A stretch of DNA of 64,000 nt from Staphylococcus durrellii (GCF_015594545.1 NZ_JADIIO010000001.1:1860001-1924000); one strand, 5' to 3'. Counted from the first letter of the stretch, positions 28,216 through 39,989 are shown. Made by a program: numbers and translations. Notes: generated by a model not told the origin, from the sequence alone.

Positions 28216-28424
28216 TTTTATACTCCTCCGCTAGTAACATTAGTTAAATAGACTATTTACATCCTAGAATTAAAACAATAGCATTTATTTTTATTTATTA
28301 CAAAATACTTATATGAGCTAATTTAAAATTTATAACGCTGATTATTGCTGTCTTTTCTTCTTTCTGTGTGTGTCCAAAAACAATTATAATCACTTCATTG
28401 ACCTTCTGAAATCACTCATTTTTG

Positions 28425-28439
28425 TATGAAAAGTTCATA
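28425..28439. promoter_or_regulatory. Palindromic operator candidate before the desaturase gene
   Basis: TATGAA-AAG-TTCATA is a perfect 6-3-6 palindrome ending 4 bases before the -35 box of the desaturase promoter. The regulator cannot be named. The rest of 28216-28424 is AT-rich and empty. Confidence 0.5.
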
Positions 28440-28443
28440 TAAA

Positions 28444-28472
28444 TTGACGCGTTGTAAATATACACCTATAAT
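28444..28472 (+). promoter_or_regulatory. Strong sigma-A promoter of the desaturase gene
   Basis: TTGACG, a 17-base spacer and a perfect TATAAT lie about 50 bases before the start codon. Confidence 0.85.
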
Positions 28473-28520
28473 GGATGTTACGTCTTTATCAATAATAATA
28501 AAAAGGGGGGACGTTATTTA

Positions 28521-29534
28521 ATGAATAAAGAAAATAGAAATCTACTACAAAAACTTCGCAAATCAGTTAAACCTTTTGAACGCAATAATAAAAAAAAGAG
28601 TACAATACAAATTATAAATACTTTACCACCACTCTTCATACTTATCATATTAAGTATTGTTACCTTTCAAATACACTGGTCTTTAGCTATGTTAATTAGT
28701 ATAATCGCATCTTGCTTTTTGGTTAGAACTTTTATTATATTTCACGATTGTTGTCACGGATCTTTTTTTAAAAAACAAAAGCACAATGCCTTCCTTGGTA
28801 ATATAACTGGCTTTTTAACCTTTTTCCCGTATCAAAAATGGCGCAGAGAGCATTTACTACACCATGCTGGTAGTGGGAATTTGGAAAAACGAGGCATAGG
28901 TGATATATGGGTAATGACTATAGAAGAATACCAAAACGCGTCAACTTTTGAACGTTTAAAATACCGTATTTATAGGAATCCTTTTGTAATGTTTTTCTTA
29001 GGCCCTATATTCTTAGTTTTTATATCAAATCGTCTAAACTCTAAAGACATAAAATCAAAAGAACGTTATAATACTTGGTTAAATAATTTGAGCTTAATTT
29101 TAATATATGGAATGCTTTTATATTTCTTAGGTCTAATCATTTTTATCACTGTATTCGTACCAATGGTTTTCATTGCCGGTGTAATTGGAATATGGTTGTT
29201 TTATATACAACATACATTTGAAGACTCATATTTTGAAGACGCTTCTAAATGGAATTTTGTTAAAGCATCTATAGAAGGTAGTTCATTTTACAAACTACCT
29301 AAATTATTACAATGGATTACTGGAAACATAGGATATCATCATGTGCACCATCTAAATCCTAAAATTCCTAATTATCAATTAGAAAAGACGCACACGACTG
29401 TTGTTCCATTGCATCACGCTACTACAATAACACTAATAGAAAGCTTTGCATCATTAAAATATAAATTATATGATGAAAAACATAAATACTTCATAACTTT
29501 CAAACAGTTCAAGAAAAATTATAATCCAATGTGA
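28521..29534 (+). CDS. Membrane fatty-acid desaturase
   Basis: This is a 337-residue integral membrane di-iron desaturase. The three histidine boxes are present: HDCCHG (about residue 75), HLLHH (about 113) and HHVHH (about 276), with four hydrophobic helices between them. Such enzymes put double bonds into membrane acyl chains and are often cold-induced. Most staphylococci lack unsaturated fatty-acid synthesis, so the gene is likely accessory. Another FA_desaturase substrate, such as a carotenoid, is possible. AAAAGGGGGG precedes the start. Confidence 0.9.
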   Translation: MNKENRNLLQKLRKSVKPFERNNKKKSTIQIINTLPPLFILIILSIVTFQIHWSLAMLISIIASCFLVRTFIIFHDCCHGSFFKKQKHNAFLGNITGFLTFFPYQKWRREHLLHHAGSGNLEKRGIGDIWVMTIEEYQNASTFERLKYRIYRNPFVMFFLGPIFLVFISNRLNSKDIKSKERYNTWLNNLSLILIYGMLLYFLGLIIFITVFVPMVFIAGVIGIWLFYIQHTFEDSYFEDASKWNFVKASIEGSSFYKLPKLLQWITGNIGYHHVHHLNPKIPNYQLEKTHTTVVPLHHATTITLIESFASLKYKLYDEKHKYFITFKQFKKNYNPM

Positions 29535-29565
29535 TTTTGTATAATTTATTATTAAGAGTGATCAA

Positions 29566-29840
29566 TTGAATTTTATAGCTATAATCTTAATTTGCGGTTT
29601 TATAGGAGCACTGATTGGAAAATTTCAGACTATAAAGTACCGGCAAGCGTCCTCGGAAGTGTGATTGCAAGTTGTATTGCTGCTGCATTAGGATATAAAT
29701 TTCCACCACATTTTGGACCTAAGTTTTTAAATTTTTCGATATCAGCCGCTCTAATAAGCTCAATTATTTTGCATTATTGTTATTTCATTTATATTAATAA
29801 TACGCAAAAGCCCACCTATTCATTTAGGTGGGTTTTTTAA
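29566..29840 (+). pseudogene. GlsB/YeaQ-like small membrane protein gene broken by a one-base deletion
   Basis: From TTG 29566 the frame reads NFIAIILICGFIGALIGKF. After position 29625 the homologous sequence continues in another frame as DYKVPASVLGSVIASCIAAALGYKFPPHFG. One extra T in the TTT at 29623-29625 would restore a single frame, giving KFSDYKVPAS. The restored protein of about 90 residues would resemble the three-helix family of the gene at 23350. A good terminator overlaps its end. Confidence 0.7.
29807..29838 (+). terminator. Terminator at the end of the GlsB-like pseudogene
   Basis: CCCACCTA with TAGGTGGG forms an 8-bp stem around TTCATT, followed by six T. It may also end the opposite YolD remnant. 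Confidence 0.9.
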
Positions 29841-30231
29841 TCTTCGCATACTTTTGAATATTCAGTAATAAGATTACCAGTATTCTTATATGTCATATTG
29901 TTATATACGATATATAGATGTAAACATTGTGCATAAGTATCTGTTTTGTGTATGAATCCATTTATCTTTTTAATATAGCCATCTACAAAATAACGTATCT
30001 CAATTGTAGGGTTATGATAAATTTTGAATATTAACTTATCGTTCAAATCATTTAATTGATCATCACTTAATGATGGCTTATCAATTTTATTTTGGTCTTG
30101 TATGTATTACTCTAGTTGTTCATATTGTTCGGGTAGTGTCTTAAACGCTTGCCACTTAACCATACACGCCCTTTTGGTATACGTGGATGAATATATTCTC
30201 TAGGTATCTTGCGGTAATCTGTTTCGTACAT
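29837..30231 (-). pseudogene. Broken YolD-like gene under a LexA box
   Basis: The minus strand starts MYETDYRKIPREYIHPRIPKG, typical of YolD-like proteins. It then shifts by one base to VKWQAFKTLPEQYEQLE, meets a TAA, and continues to the C-terminal DGYIKKINGFIHKTDTYAQCLHLY. One missing base and one stop codon make it non-functional as a whole. YolD-like genes often accompany Y-family polymerases and are SOS-regulated; no polymerase gene is present. The intact LexA box lies about 50 bases upstream of the start. Confidence 0.75.
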
Positions 30232-30281
30232 CTGATGCCTTCGGATTTATTATTTTATAGTATCATCTTATGAACACAACA

Positions 30282-30293
30282 GAACTTTTGTTC
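30282..30293. promoter_or_regulatory. LexA (SOS) box between yolD remnant and mazG-like gene
   Basis: GAACTTTTGTTC lies at the centre of a 10-4-10 palindrome (ACAACAGAAC and GTTCTGTTGT, 30276-30299). A weaker copy, GAACAAACGTTT, lies on the minus strand at 30323-30334. That copy differs by one base from the LexA box at 24793. The pair sits between two divergent genes and could control either. Confidence 0.7.
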
Positions 30294-30386
30294 TGTTGTA
30301 TAAATAATCGAAATGCAAAACAAAACGTTTGTTCCCTAAATAAATATAATGTATAGTTTAGTAAAATTCTTTAGGAGGAGATTGTA

Positions 30387-30707
30387 ATGGAATTAAATAA
30401 AATAGTAGAAGAAAGTATGAAGATCCGTGAAGCGTATCATGCTCTAGAAGAAAAATACCATGGAAGAAAATGGGATATCCAAGAAGATGCTCTGGCTATG
30501 TCAACAGATGTAGGTTTAATTAGTAGACTTATAATGGATGAAGCTAATATATGGCCTGCTAAAAAAGATGAAACTAATAACTTAGAATATAAAATTGGTG
30601 AAGTTGTGTGGTGGTTGTCCGTTATATCTGATAAAAGTGAAATAGATTTTAACAAAGCTGTGGAAGATTTCATTAAGAAAAAACAAAGCGATTTTAATAT
30701 TGAATAA
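30387..30707 (+). CDS. MazG-like nucleotide pyrophosphohydrolase-type protein
   Basis: This is a 106-residue all-alpha protein of the MazG-like type. The acidic pairs expected to bind magnesium are visible as EEKYHGRKWDIQEDALAMSTDVG near residues 21-43 and DEANIWP, with the second helix pair at IGEVVWWLSVISD near 70-82. Such proteins hydrolyse NTPs or dNTPs to monophosphates, and are common in phages and SOS neighbourhoods. The start has AGGAGGAG upstream, and a TATAAT lies at 30345. Confidence 0.75.
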   Translation: MELNKIVEESMKIREAYHALEEKYHGRKWDIQEDALAMSTDVGLISRLIMDEANIWPAKKDETNNLEYKIGEVVWWLSVISDKSEIDFNKAVEDFIKKKQSDFNIE

Positions 30708-30756
30708 ATTTCATCGCTATATTAAGTAACTGTTTTTTTGTTGCTTTTGTCATTGC

Positions 30757-30790
30757 AAAAAACAACCACCCAGTGACATGTGTCGGTGGT
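30757..30790 (-). terminator. Possible second terminator downstream of tmRNA
   Basis: ACCACC and GGTGGT close a hairpin with further GTGAC/GTGTC contacts. On the minus strand it is followed by TTGTTTTTTG. It could catch readthrough past ssrA; it also stands after the MazG-like gene, but the plus-side T-run is weak. Confidence 0.45.
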
Positions 30791-30923
30791 TTAATATATA
30801 TTAAGACAAGAGGAAACTTGTTTCAAAGCCTAAAAACAAAATAATTAAACTTCTCTTATTTTTGTTTACCATCTTTAGTCTCTTTCTTTTAAATTATTTT
30901 AGTGGTTTTTACGATTTTGTATC

Positions 30924-30963
30924 AAAAAATAAACAGCCTATGACCATTAAGTCATAGGCTTTT
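30924..30963 (-). terminator. Terminator of the tmRNA gene
   Basis: AGCCTATGAC and GTCATAGGCT form a perfect 10-bp stem around CATTAA. On the minus strand it leads into GTTTATTTTTT. Confidence 0.88.
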
Positions 30964-30969
30964 CATATA

Positions 30970-31326
30970 TGGAGACGGCGGGAGTCGAACCCGCGTCCAG
31001 AGGTCCTGATACAAATCTTTCTACGTGTGTAGTCTATCATTAAGTTTCGCATAATGAGAGGTGATAGACGACCAACATTATGCTAGTTTGTTTAATCTCT
31101 TCTAGGCAGACTTCAAACTGCAGTGCCTAGCGTATCCTACTAAAGTTGAATCGCGTTAACAGTGCATAGGAAACACTGTTAGGCGATGCAGAGTGCTATT
31201 ACGCAGCTACTGCTAAGTTATTGTTTGATTTGCCAGTTATTATAAACTGAGTGTGTTGTTGCGGAGACAACCCTCCGACACGCTTAATTAGCTCTGGGGA
31301 CCCCTGTCGAATCCAAGAACGTCCCC
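30970..31326 (-). ncRNA. ssrA: Transfer-messenger RNA
   Basis: This RNA rescues ribosomes stalled on broken mRNA, with SmpB. The minus strand begins GGGGACGTTCTTGGATTCG and ends with the tRNA-like 3' half GGGTTCGACTCCCGCCGTCTCCA-type sequence; the CCA is encoded. The tag reading frame lies at 31199-31234 and encodes GKSNNNLAVAA before TAA. Length is 357 nt. A promoter-like TTAACT-17-TACATT lies just upstream of the 5' end. The 3' ends of ssrA genes are common island attachment sites, and the accessory interval starts right after it. Confidence 0.97.
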
Positions 31327-31427
31327 TCAATAGGAAATAATGTACTTTCTGGTGACTTTAAAGTTAATCATTTTCAGAAAGCACATATAATAATATCAAA
31401 TAATCGCAGTTAGCGCAACAAATCCGC

Positions 31428-31892
31428 TTAATAACGGGCTTTCATTTCTCTATCTACATCACGTTTCACCGCTTTTTCTTTTAAAGCTTGACGTTTATCG
31501 TATTTTTTCTTACCACGTGCAATACCTAATAAGACTTTGCAGTTACCATGTTTTAAATAGAGTTTTAAAGGAACAATCGAATAACCAACTTCTCTCGTTC
31601 TTTCTCCTAACTTACCGATTTCCCGTTTATGCAATAATAGCTTACGTGAACGTCTAGGATCGTGGTTAAAGCGGTTGCCTTCTTCATATGGTGCTATATG
31701 CATGTTTTGCAAGTATATTTCTCCACGTTTCACCTGAGCATAACTATCTTTTAAGTTGGCACTGCCACGTCGTATTGACTTAATCTCAGTTCCTTGTAAC
31801 ACAATGCCCGCTTCAATCGTATCTTCAATATTAAAATCATGTCTGGCCTTACGATTTTCAGCTAACGTACCTGGTGATTTTTTCTTTGGCAT
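31428..31892 (-). CDS. smpB: SsrA-binding protein SmpB
   Basis: SmpB binds the tRNA-like part of tmRNA and takes the place of the missing anticodon arm on stalled ribosomes. The 154-residue protein has the oligonucleotide-binding barrel ([21 protein letters not shown]) and the basic C-terminal tail [21 protein letters not shown] that lies in the mRNA channel. It is located directly upstream of ssrA and 22 bases after rnr. Confidence 0.97.
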   Translation of the reverse strand: MPKKKSPGTLAENRKARHDFNIEDTIEAGIVLQGTEIKSIRRGSANLKDSYAQVKRGEIYLQNMHIAPYEEGNRFNHDPRRSRKLLLHKREIGKLGERTREVGYSIVPLKLYLKHGNCKVLLGIARGKKKYDKRQALKEKAVKRDVDREMKARY

Positions 31893-31914
31893 TGAGTTTC
31901 ACCTCTTTGCTTGA

Positions 31915-34296
31915 TTATTTTTTCTTTTTACGTGCTTGTTTCTTTACTTTTTTGTCTTTGTAAAAAGGTTTGTGTTTCGTGTTGCCATTACTTTGGTTAT
32001 CGCGGTTTCGCTGATTTTTACCTTTTCGTGTTTTTTTCTTTTTATTGCCTTTGTCGTCATTGTCTTTGTTTTTATCTGAAGACTTGTCGCGTGTTTTGGC
32101 TTGAATCGTTTTGCCACGTGCAGGACGTTGACTACGTTCTGTCTTAGGTAACGGCATACCTACGATTTGGAAATCAATCATTCGTTCGTCGACATCTACA
32201 TTGATAACCTTTATTTTAACGGTATCTCCGATGCGGAATACTTTAGCTTGGCGTTCACCAATCATTGCCATTTGACGCTCGTCAAAGTAATAGTAGTCAT
32301 CTGTTAGATTAGCTACATGTACCATTCCTTCGATAGTGTTTGGTAATTCAATAAACATACCAAAGTTTGCTACAGAACTAATAATACCTTCAAATTCTTC
32401 ACCGATATGTTGAACCATATATTCGGCTTTCTTAAGTTCATCAGTATCACGTTCTGCTTCTATCGCTCTACGTTCTCTTTGAGAAGTGTGTTCAGCGATT
32501 TCTGGTAACTTCTCTTCCCATTTATGTTCTTCTCTACTATCCATCGTCTTGTCGACTAAATACTTACGTATTAATCTATGCACAATTAAATCAGGATATC
32601 TTCTTATTGGTGAAGTAAAGTGAGTGTAATACTCAGCAGATAAACCAAAGTGACCTAAGTTTGTATCGTCATAGCGAGCTTGTTGCATAGAACGAAGCAT
32701 CATCGTAGAAATTACCATTTGCTCCGGTAAACCTTCTACTTCTTGTTGTATTTTTTGTAATGTCGCTGGATGAATTTCTTCTCCAGTTCCTTTAATCATT
32801 AAGCCAAAGTTAGTAATAAAATCAAAGAATTGACGCAAACGATCTGATTTTGGTTGTTCATGCACACGATAAATAAAAGGTATTTCTAATTTATCAAAAT
32901 GTTCTGCAACTGTTTCATTAGCGGCTAACATAAACGATTCAATTAAGCGTTCACCTTCGCCACGACTACGCACTTGTACATCTGTTGGAATACCATCTGA
33001 ATCAACAAGTACTTTAGCTTCGTTAATATCAAAGTCGATTTCACCACGACGCTTTCTCATTGAGATTAAACGTTGAGATAAATCTTGTGCTAGATCAAGC
33101 ATTGGCGTGATTTCACTATATTTTTGACGTGTTGCTTCATTTTTATCAGTAATAATTTCATTTACTTCGTCGTAAGTCATTCTGTAATCTGAATGAATAA
33201 CACTATCAAATATTTCATGACTCACAATGTCTCCACGTTCATCAAGTTCCATTCGACAACTTAAAGTTAATCTATCTACATTAGGATTTAATGAACATAT
33301 ACCATTACTCAAGCGGTGTGGAATCATTGGAATTACACGGTCTACTAAATAAACACTTGTAGCCCTATCATATGCTTCTTTGTCTAAAACTGAATCTTCA
33401 CTCACATAATAACTTACATCGGCAATACTTACTGTGAGTTCTGTATGACCATTGTTTAGTTTCTTAACGCTAATAGCATCGTCTAAATCTTTAGCATCTG
33501 CACCATCAATCGTTATAGTAAGTTCTTCACGCAAGTCTTTTCTGCCTTTAATTTCGTCTGGTGCAATCTCATCTGGTACTTGTTCTGCTTCTTCTAACAC
33601 ACTATCAGGGAATTCGATTTCAATGCCATGTTGATAAATGATTGATAATATATCGACGCCAGGATCATTTTTATGACCTAGAATCGCAGAAATATGACCT
33701 TCAGGATTAGCGTTTTCATCAGCGTATTTTGTTATTTGTACTAATACTTTATGCCCATCTACTGCTCCTAAATTTTGACCTTTAGGAATAAAGACGTCTT
33801 GCATAATACGTTTATCATCCGGTATAACAAAGCCAAAGTGTCGCGCTTCGCTATAAGTACCTACAACTTGAGTTACTGAATGTGTTTCGATAGATTTCAC
33901 TTCACCTTCAGTCTTACCTTTATGGTCGCCTCTTGAATTGTGAAGCTCTACTAATACAGTATCGCCATCTAACGCCCTGTTAATTTTTGTTGGGGGAATA
34001 AAGATATCATCCATGTCACTATCTTCCGGACGTAAAAAAGCAAAACCTTTTTTGTTTTGACTTAACTTTCCTTTAATAAGTGAACCTTGTTTAGTTTTGT
34101 TATTTTCTTTTCGTTGATATCTATCCGTTTTAGTTCTTTCTATTAAACCAGTTTGTTCTAGTTCTACGAGCACCTTTATTAAATCTCTAAATGAGTCGGC
34201 ACTGTTTAAACCTAAGGCATCTTGAAAATCGGACACCGACATCGGTTCATAATCTGGTTGTTTAATTATTTCTTCAATGGATTGTTTTAAATTCAT
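31915..34296 (-). CDS. rnr: Ribonuclease R
   Basis: This is a 3'-5' exoribonuclease of the RNB family that degrades structured RNA and works with tmRNA-SmpB on rescued mRNAs. The 793-residue protein has an N-terminal winged-helix and cold-shock domains (about 1-230). The RNB catalytic domain has the acidic motif GADAKDLDDAIS (about residue 265) and HFTSPIRRYPDL (about 555). An S1 domain lies near 620-700, and a long lysine-rich tail follows. Two adjacent ATGs exist; the second, giving MNLKQSIEEI, is better spaced from GGAGGGG. Confidence 0.96.
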   Translation of the reverse strand: MNLKQSIEEIIKQPDYEPMSVSDFQDALGLNSADSFRDLIKVLVELEQTGLIERTKTDRYQRKENNKTKQGSLIKGKLSQNKKGFAFLRPEDSDMDDIFIPPTKINRALDGDTVLVELHNSRGDHKGKTEGEVKSIETHSVTQVVGTYSEARHFGFVIPDDKRIMQDVFIPKGQNLGAVDGHKVLVQITKYADENANPEGHISAILGHKNDPGVDILSIIYQHGIEIEFPDSVLEEAEQVPDEIAPDEIKGRKDLREELTITIDGADAKDLDDAISVKKLNNGHTELTVSIADVSYYVSEDSVLDKEAYDRATSVYLVDRVIPMIPHRLSNGICSLNPNVDRLTLSCRMELDERGDIVSHEIFDSVIHSDYRMTYDEVNEIITDKNEATRQKYSEITPMLDLAQDLSQRLISMRKRRGEIDFDINEAKVLVDSDGIPTDVQVRSRGEGERLIESFMLAANETVAEHFDKLEIPFIYRVHEQPKSDRLRQFFDFITNFGLMIKGTGEEIHPATLQKIQQEVEGLPEQMVISTMMLRSMQQARYDDTNLGHFGLSAEYYTHFTSPIRRYPDLIVHRLIRKYLVDKTMDSREEHKWEEKLPEIAEHTSQRERRAIEAERDTDELKKAEYMVQHIGEEFEGIISSVANFGMFIELPNTIEGMVHVANLTDDYYYFDERQMAMIGERQAKVFRIGDTVKIKVINVDVDERMIDFQIVGMPLPKTERSQRPARGKTIQAKTRDKSSDKNKDNDDKGNKKKKTRKGKNQRNRDNQSNGNTKHKPFYKDKKVKKQARKKKK

Positions 34297-34333
34297 CATG
34301 CCCCTCCTTTCTCATTGTATATTTGTAGTCACA

Positions 34334-35074
34334 TTATTCAGACCAATTTAATGATTCTAAGTAATCATAAATGTCTTCAAATAATAGTTCTTTTTCTTTG
34401 TCAATTGTAATGACATGACCTGAATTTTTATACCATTTTATTGATTTTTCATCTGAGTCACTTTCGTTGTATATAATATTTGCTGAATCTGTATTTATCA
34501 TTTCATCCAGTTCACCTTGTACGACAAACAATGGATCTATTACTTCATCAACGTGTTCGCGTATATTCTGTATTTGACCTTGTAGTTCTTTTAAAGTATC
34601 TGTCGGTTTAAATGCAGACATTTCCTTTTCAATCGTTGATTCATCTTTGCCTTCATATTGTTTAAATTTACGTGCATATTCAAGTACACCTTTGAACATT
34701 GAACCTTCAGTCTTAATATACATAGGAGAACACATGGTTATAATACCCTTTACATCTCGATTTAAGCTTATATTTAAAGCATAACAGCCCCCCAGTGAAA
34801 TACCTGCTACTACAATTTCATCGTACCCTTTATCAACGAGGAAATCATAACCATCTAAGGCATCTTTAAACCAAACGTGAGGACTTGATTCTAGAATTTC
34901 CTCTGGTGGCGCCGCGTGTCCTTCATATTGAGGTGCATAACAAGTATAGCCTTTTTTCTGTAGGAATCTCCCTAGCTGTCTTACATCGGCTGAATTTCCT
35001 GTGAAACCATGTAACAGCAACACCGCTCGATTACTTCCTTCAAAGAAAAATGGCTCTGGTAGTTTAATTTGCAT
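34334..35074 (-). CDS. est: Carboxylesterase (Est30 type)
   Basis: This is an alpha/beta hydrolase of 246 residues acting on short-chain esters. The nucleophile is Ser93 in GISLGG, the oxyanion region is [11 protein letters not shown], the acid is probably in QGELDEMI near residue 193, and the histidine in NSGHVITID near 225. It matches the esterase regularly found between secG and rnr in Bacilli. It is 38 bases upstream of rnr. Confidence 0.9.
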   Translation of the reverse strand: MQIKLPEPFFFEGSNRAVLLLHGFTGNSADVRQLGRFLQKKGYTCYAPQYEGHAAPPEEILESSPHVWFKDALDGYDFLVDKGYDEIVVAGISLGGCYALNISLNRDVKGIITMCSPMYIKTEGSMFKGVLEYARKFKQYEGKDESTIEKEMSAFKPTDTLKELQGQIQNIREHVDEVIDPLFVVQGELDEMINTDSANIIYNESDSDEKSIKWYKNSGHVITIDKEKELLFEDIYDYLESLNWSE

Positions 35075-35170
35075 AATGTTTCAATCCTTTCACTTGCTTA
35101 TGATACACGCTTGTTGTTTTAAGCTTGATATTACTAAACATTTATAATATTCACACCGACTATTATAAAT

Positions 35171-35200
35171 AAAAAAGCCCGACGATAACATTGTCGGACC
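35171..35200 (-). terminator. Terminator after secG
   Basis: On the minus strand GGTCCGAC and GTCGGGC pair around the loop and TTTTTTATT follows. It touches the secG stop codon, so est-rnr-smpB are probably driven from their own promoter. Confidence 0.75.
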
Positions 35201-35434
35201 TTATACACCAAAATAACTTATGCCTAACATTAACAAGAAGAAAATGACAGACAATACAATTGTTAATCTATGCAAAAATAAGTCGATACCACGTTGTTTT
35301 TGCTTTCCAAATAACTGCTCAGCACCACCACTAATAGCGCCTGAAAGTCCATTACTTTTACCTTCTTGGAGTAATACAACAGTTATTAATGCAATACAAT
35401 CTATTACTAAAAGTATTATCATTAACGTGTGCAT
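35201..35434 (-). CDS. secG: Preprotein translocase subunit SecG
   Basis: SecG is a 77-residue membrane protein that assists SecYE in protein export. Two helices flank the conserved loop [27 protein letters not shown] 35434 is chosen because GGAGGAC precedes it; the longer frame has no binding site. Confidence 0.94.
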   Translation of the reverse strand: MHTLMIILLVIDCIALITVVLLQEGKSNGLSGAISGGAEQLFGKQKQRGIDLFLHRLTIVLSVIFFLLMLGISYFGV

Positions 35435-35502
35435 AATAATTGTCCTCCATTCATTATATACGAAACGCATTATACCATACGATCGTTTACTTTATCAAAT
35501 TT

Positions 35503-35964
35503 CTATCTATTAAACGTACTCTTGCGTTTGATTGATACTACTAACATATAAATTGCTAATAATGTTGAAGCAACCATAACGATTGATAATGGTAATATAT
35601 CTATTATAGATTTTTCATCAATAATTGCTTTAAATAATGCAGAAATATTTACTAAATTATATAAAACATGAGAAGTGTATGTCGCAAACATAAACCACCA
35701 TAAATAAGTATGTCGATTCCAAATCGCTACAATCCCTGCAAGATAGGCAAATACATACATAGTACCTGTAAATTGAAAGCTGTTACGAATAGTACCAATA
35801 GCATTAGTTGTTGGTTTTTGTCCATTACTTACTAGTAATTGTTTTACCACATGGTCGTCTAATATAACAAACAAGTGAATTGCTAACAAGATAGCAAGAA
35901 ACAATGAACTATACGCAATTAAATGCCCCGTTTTTATAACTCTTGAGTTTTGCTTATCATCCAT
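35503..35964 (-). CDS. Integral membrane protein of unknown function
   Basis: This is a membrane protein of about 153 residues with four hydrophobic helices (near 15-37, 60-80, 87-105 and 125-147), ending in a basic tail KRKSTFNR. A protein of unknown function is found between eno and secG in S. aureus as well. ATG 35964 is taken as the start although AAGGAG is 12 bases away; an in-frame TTG 9 bases earlier is possible. Confidence 0.75.
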   Translation of the reverse strand: MDDKQNSRVIKTGHLIAYSSLFLAILLAIHLFVILDDHVVKQLLVSNGQKPTTNAIGTIRNSFQFTGTMYVFAYLAGIVAIWNRHTYLWWFMFATYTSHVLYNLVNISALFKAIIDEKSIIDILPLSIVMVASTLLAIYMLVVSIKRKSTFNR

Positions 35965-36063
35965 AGTAACCAAGTGCTCCTTAAAATATTTACACATTTC
36001 ATTATATCAGTTTCATCTTGAAAGATGAACTTTTAGCTCTAATTCAAGCTAAATATTTTCTTA

Positions 36064-36103
36064 AATAAAAAAGCACGTAAGTTTGAATGACTTACGTGCT
36101 TTT
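36064..36103 (-). terminator. Terminator of the glycolytic operon
   Basis: AAAGCACGTAAG with its 12-base complement encloses a 9-base loop, and six T follow on the minus strand. It lies about 40 bases after eno. Between the eno stop and this hairpin is a perfect tandem repeat of 13 bases at 36106-36131. Confidence 0.93.
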
Positions 36104-36140
36104 AAGCGTGAACTTTTTGCGTGAACTTTTTTAAACTAGG

Positions 36141-37448
<1,308 letters not shown>

Positions 37449-37638
37449 TTAATCTCCTTTTTCCTAATGTAGTTTAGAATTTTTAATTTTTCACTTTCAT
37501 TATAGCTTGATTTAGTCCAAATATAAAATGATTAAGTTATTTGTGCCTTTATCATTTTCATATAATGATACGTACCTAGTTAATATTATAAATTAACAAT
37601 TACTTTTAATATAGTTACTTTCATCATTAATTAAAAAC

Positions 37639-39156
37639 TTAGTTTTTAATTAATGATTCTCCAGTCATGTCTTCTGGTTGTTTAACGTTTAATAAATCTA
37701 ATAATGTTGGCGCTAAGTCACCTAAACGACCAGTTTCACGCAATGTAACTCCTTCTTTAGTTACAATTACTGGCACTGGATTTGTAGTGTGTGTAGTCAT
37801 CGGTTCATCACTGTCAGTCAATACCATGTCTGAGTTACCATGGTCAGCTGTAATTATTGCATTACCACCCATATCGATGATTTTATCAATAACTTCTCCT
37901 AGACACTCATCTACAGCTTCAATCGCTTTAATAGTTGGTTCGAGCATACCACTGTGACCAACCATATCAGGGTTAGCAAAGTTGAGTAAGATTAAATCTA
38001 AATCACCTTGGTTTAACTCTTCAATTAAAGCATCTTTAACCTCATAAGCACTCATTTCAGGTTTTAAGTCATAAGTTGCTACTTTAGGTGAATCAATTAA
38101 ACGACGACGTTCACCATCGAACTCATCATTACGTCCACCACTCATGAAGTATGTTACGTGAGGGTATTTTTCTGTTTCAGCAATACGTAGTTGTTTTAAA
38201 CCATTATCTTGAATGACTTCACCAATTGTATTGTTTAAATCAACTTTTTCAAAGACAATTTCAGCATTGACATTGTCATTGTATTTTGTAAATGTTGCAT
38301 AGAATAAATTATTAACTTGTTCAACTTTGAAGCCATCAAATACTTTATTTGTGAAAACTTCAGAAAGTTGAGCAGCTCTGTCAGGACGGAAATTGTAGAA
38401 AATTACGGCATCATTATCATTAACACCATTATTTTGATCTTCTACGATAAATGGTTCAACGAATTCATCAGTCAAGCCATTTTCATAGTTTGCTTCAACG
38501 CCTTCTTTGGCAGAACTATATTTAGGTCCTTCAAAGTTACGAATAGCATTATAAGCTTTTTCTTCACGATCCCAACGTTTGTCTCTATCCATTGCATAAT
38601 AACGACCAGAAACTGAGGCAAATTTACCAATGCCTATTTCTTGGAATTTTTGTTCCGTTTCTTCGATATATTTCAATGCAGATTTTTGATCTACGTCACG
38701 ACCATCTAAAAATGCATGAACATATACTTCTTCTAGCCCTTGTGTTTTAGCTAATTCTAAGATTGCAAATAAATGTTTATAATGACTGTGTACGCCGCCA
38801 TCAGATAATAAACCAAATACATGTAATGCAGAGTTATTATCTTTAACATGTTTAATGGCATTAATAAGCACTTCATTATCAAAGAAATCTCCGTCTTCAA
38901 TTGATTTATTAATACGTGTCAAACTTTGATAAACAATACGTCCAGCACCAATATTCATATGACCAACTTCTGAGTTACCCATTTGACCTTCTGGTAAGCC
39001 TACATCTAAACCACTGGCTTCAATTTGAGTCGTTGGGTATTTAGAATAATAACGGTCAAAATTAGGCTTATGCGCTAATTTAACTGCGTTACCATGTTCA
39101 CTTTCTCTATTTGCAAAACCATCTAAAATGATTAATGCAGTTGGTTGTTTTGCCAT
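37639..39156 (-). CDS. gpmI: 2,3-bisphosphoglycerate-independent phosphoglycerate mutase
   Basis: This interconverts 3- and 2-phosphoglycerate using two metal ions. The 505-residue protein shows [11 protein letters not shown] (first metal site), [14 protein letters not shown] with the phosphorylated serine near residue 62, and TADHGNSDM near 445. ATG 39156 gives MAKQPTALI and starts one base after the tpiA stop. A GTG four codons earlier is inside the binding site. Confidence 0.97.
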   Translation of the reverse strand: MAKQPTALIILDGFANRESEHGNAVKLAHKPNFDRYYSKYPTTQIEASGLDVGLPEGQMGNSEVGHMNIGAGRIVYQSLTRINKSIEDGDFFDNEVLINAIKHVKDNNSALHVFGLLSDGGVHSHYKHLFAILELAKTQGLEEVYVHAFLDGRDVDQKSALKYIEETEQKFQEIGIGKFASVSGRYYAMDRDKRWDREEKAYNAIRNFEGPKYSSAKEGVEANYENGLTDEFVEPFIVEDQNNGVNDNDAVIFYNFRPDRAAQLSEVFTNKVFDGFKVEQVNNLFYATFTKYNDNVNAEIVFEKVDLNNTIGEVIQDNGLKQLRIAETEKYPHVTYFMSGGRNDEFDGERRRLIDSPKVATYDLKPEMSAYEVKDALIEELNQGDLDLILLNFANPDMVGHSGMLEPTIKAIEAVDECLGEVIDKIIDMGGNAIITADHGNSDMVLTDSDEPMTTHTTNPVPVIVTKEGVTLRETGRLGDLAPTLLDLLNVKQPEDMTGESLIKN

Positions 39157-39157
39157 A

Positions 39158-39931
<774 letters not shown>

Positions 39932-39989
39932 CTATAAGTTTGTTTATGTTCTTATCATAAGCATAGTTAATTCTTGTTGTATTATCAAT

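Noticed and set aside
38317-38616. Plus-strand 99-codon frame inside gpmI
   Set aside because: It is a shadow frame; gpmI is intact and conserved.
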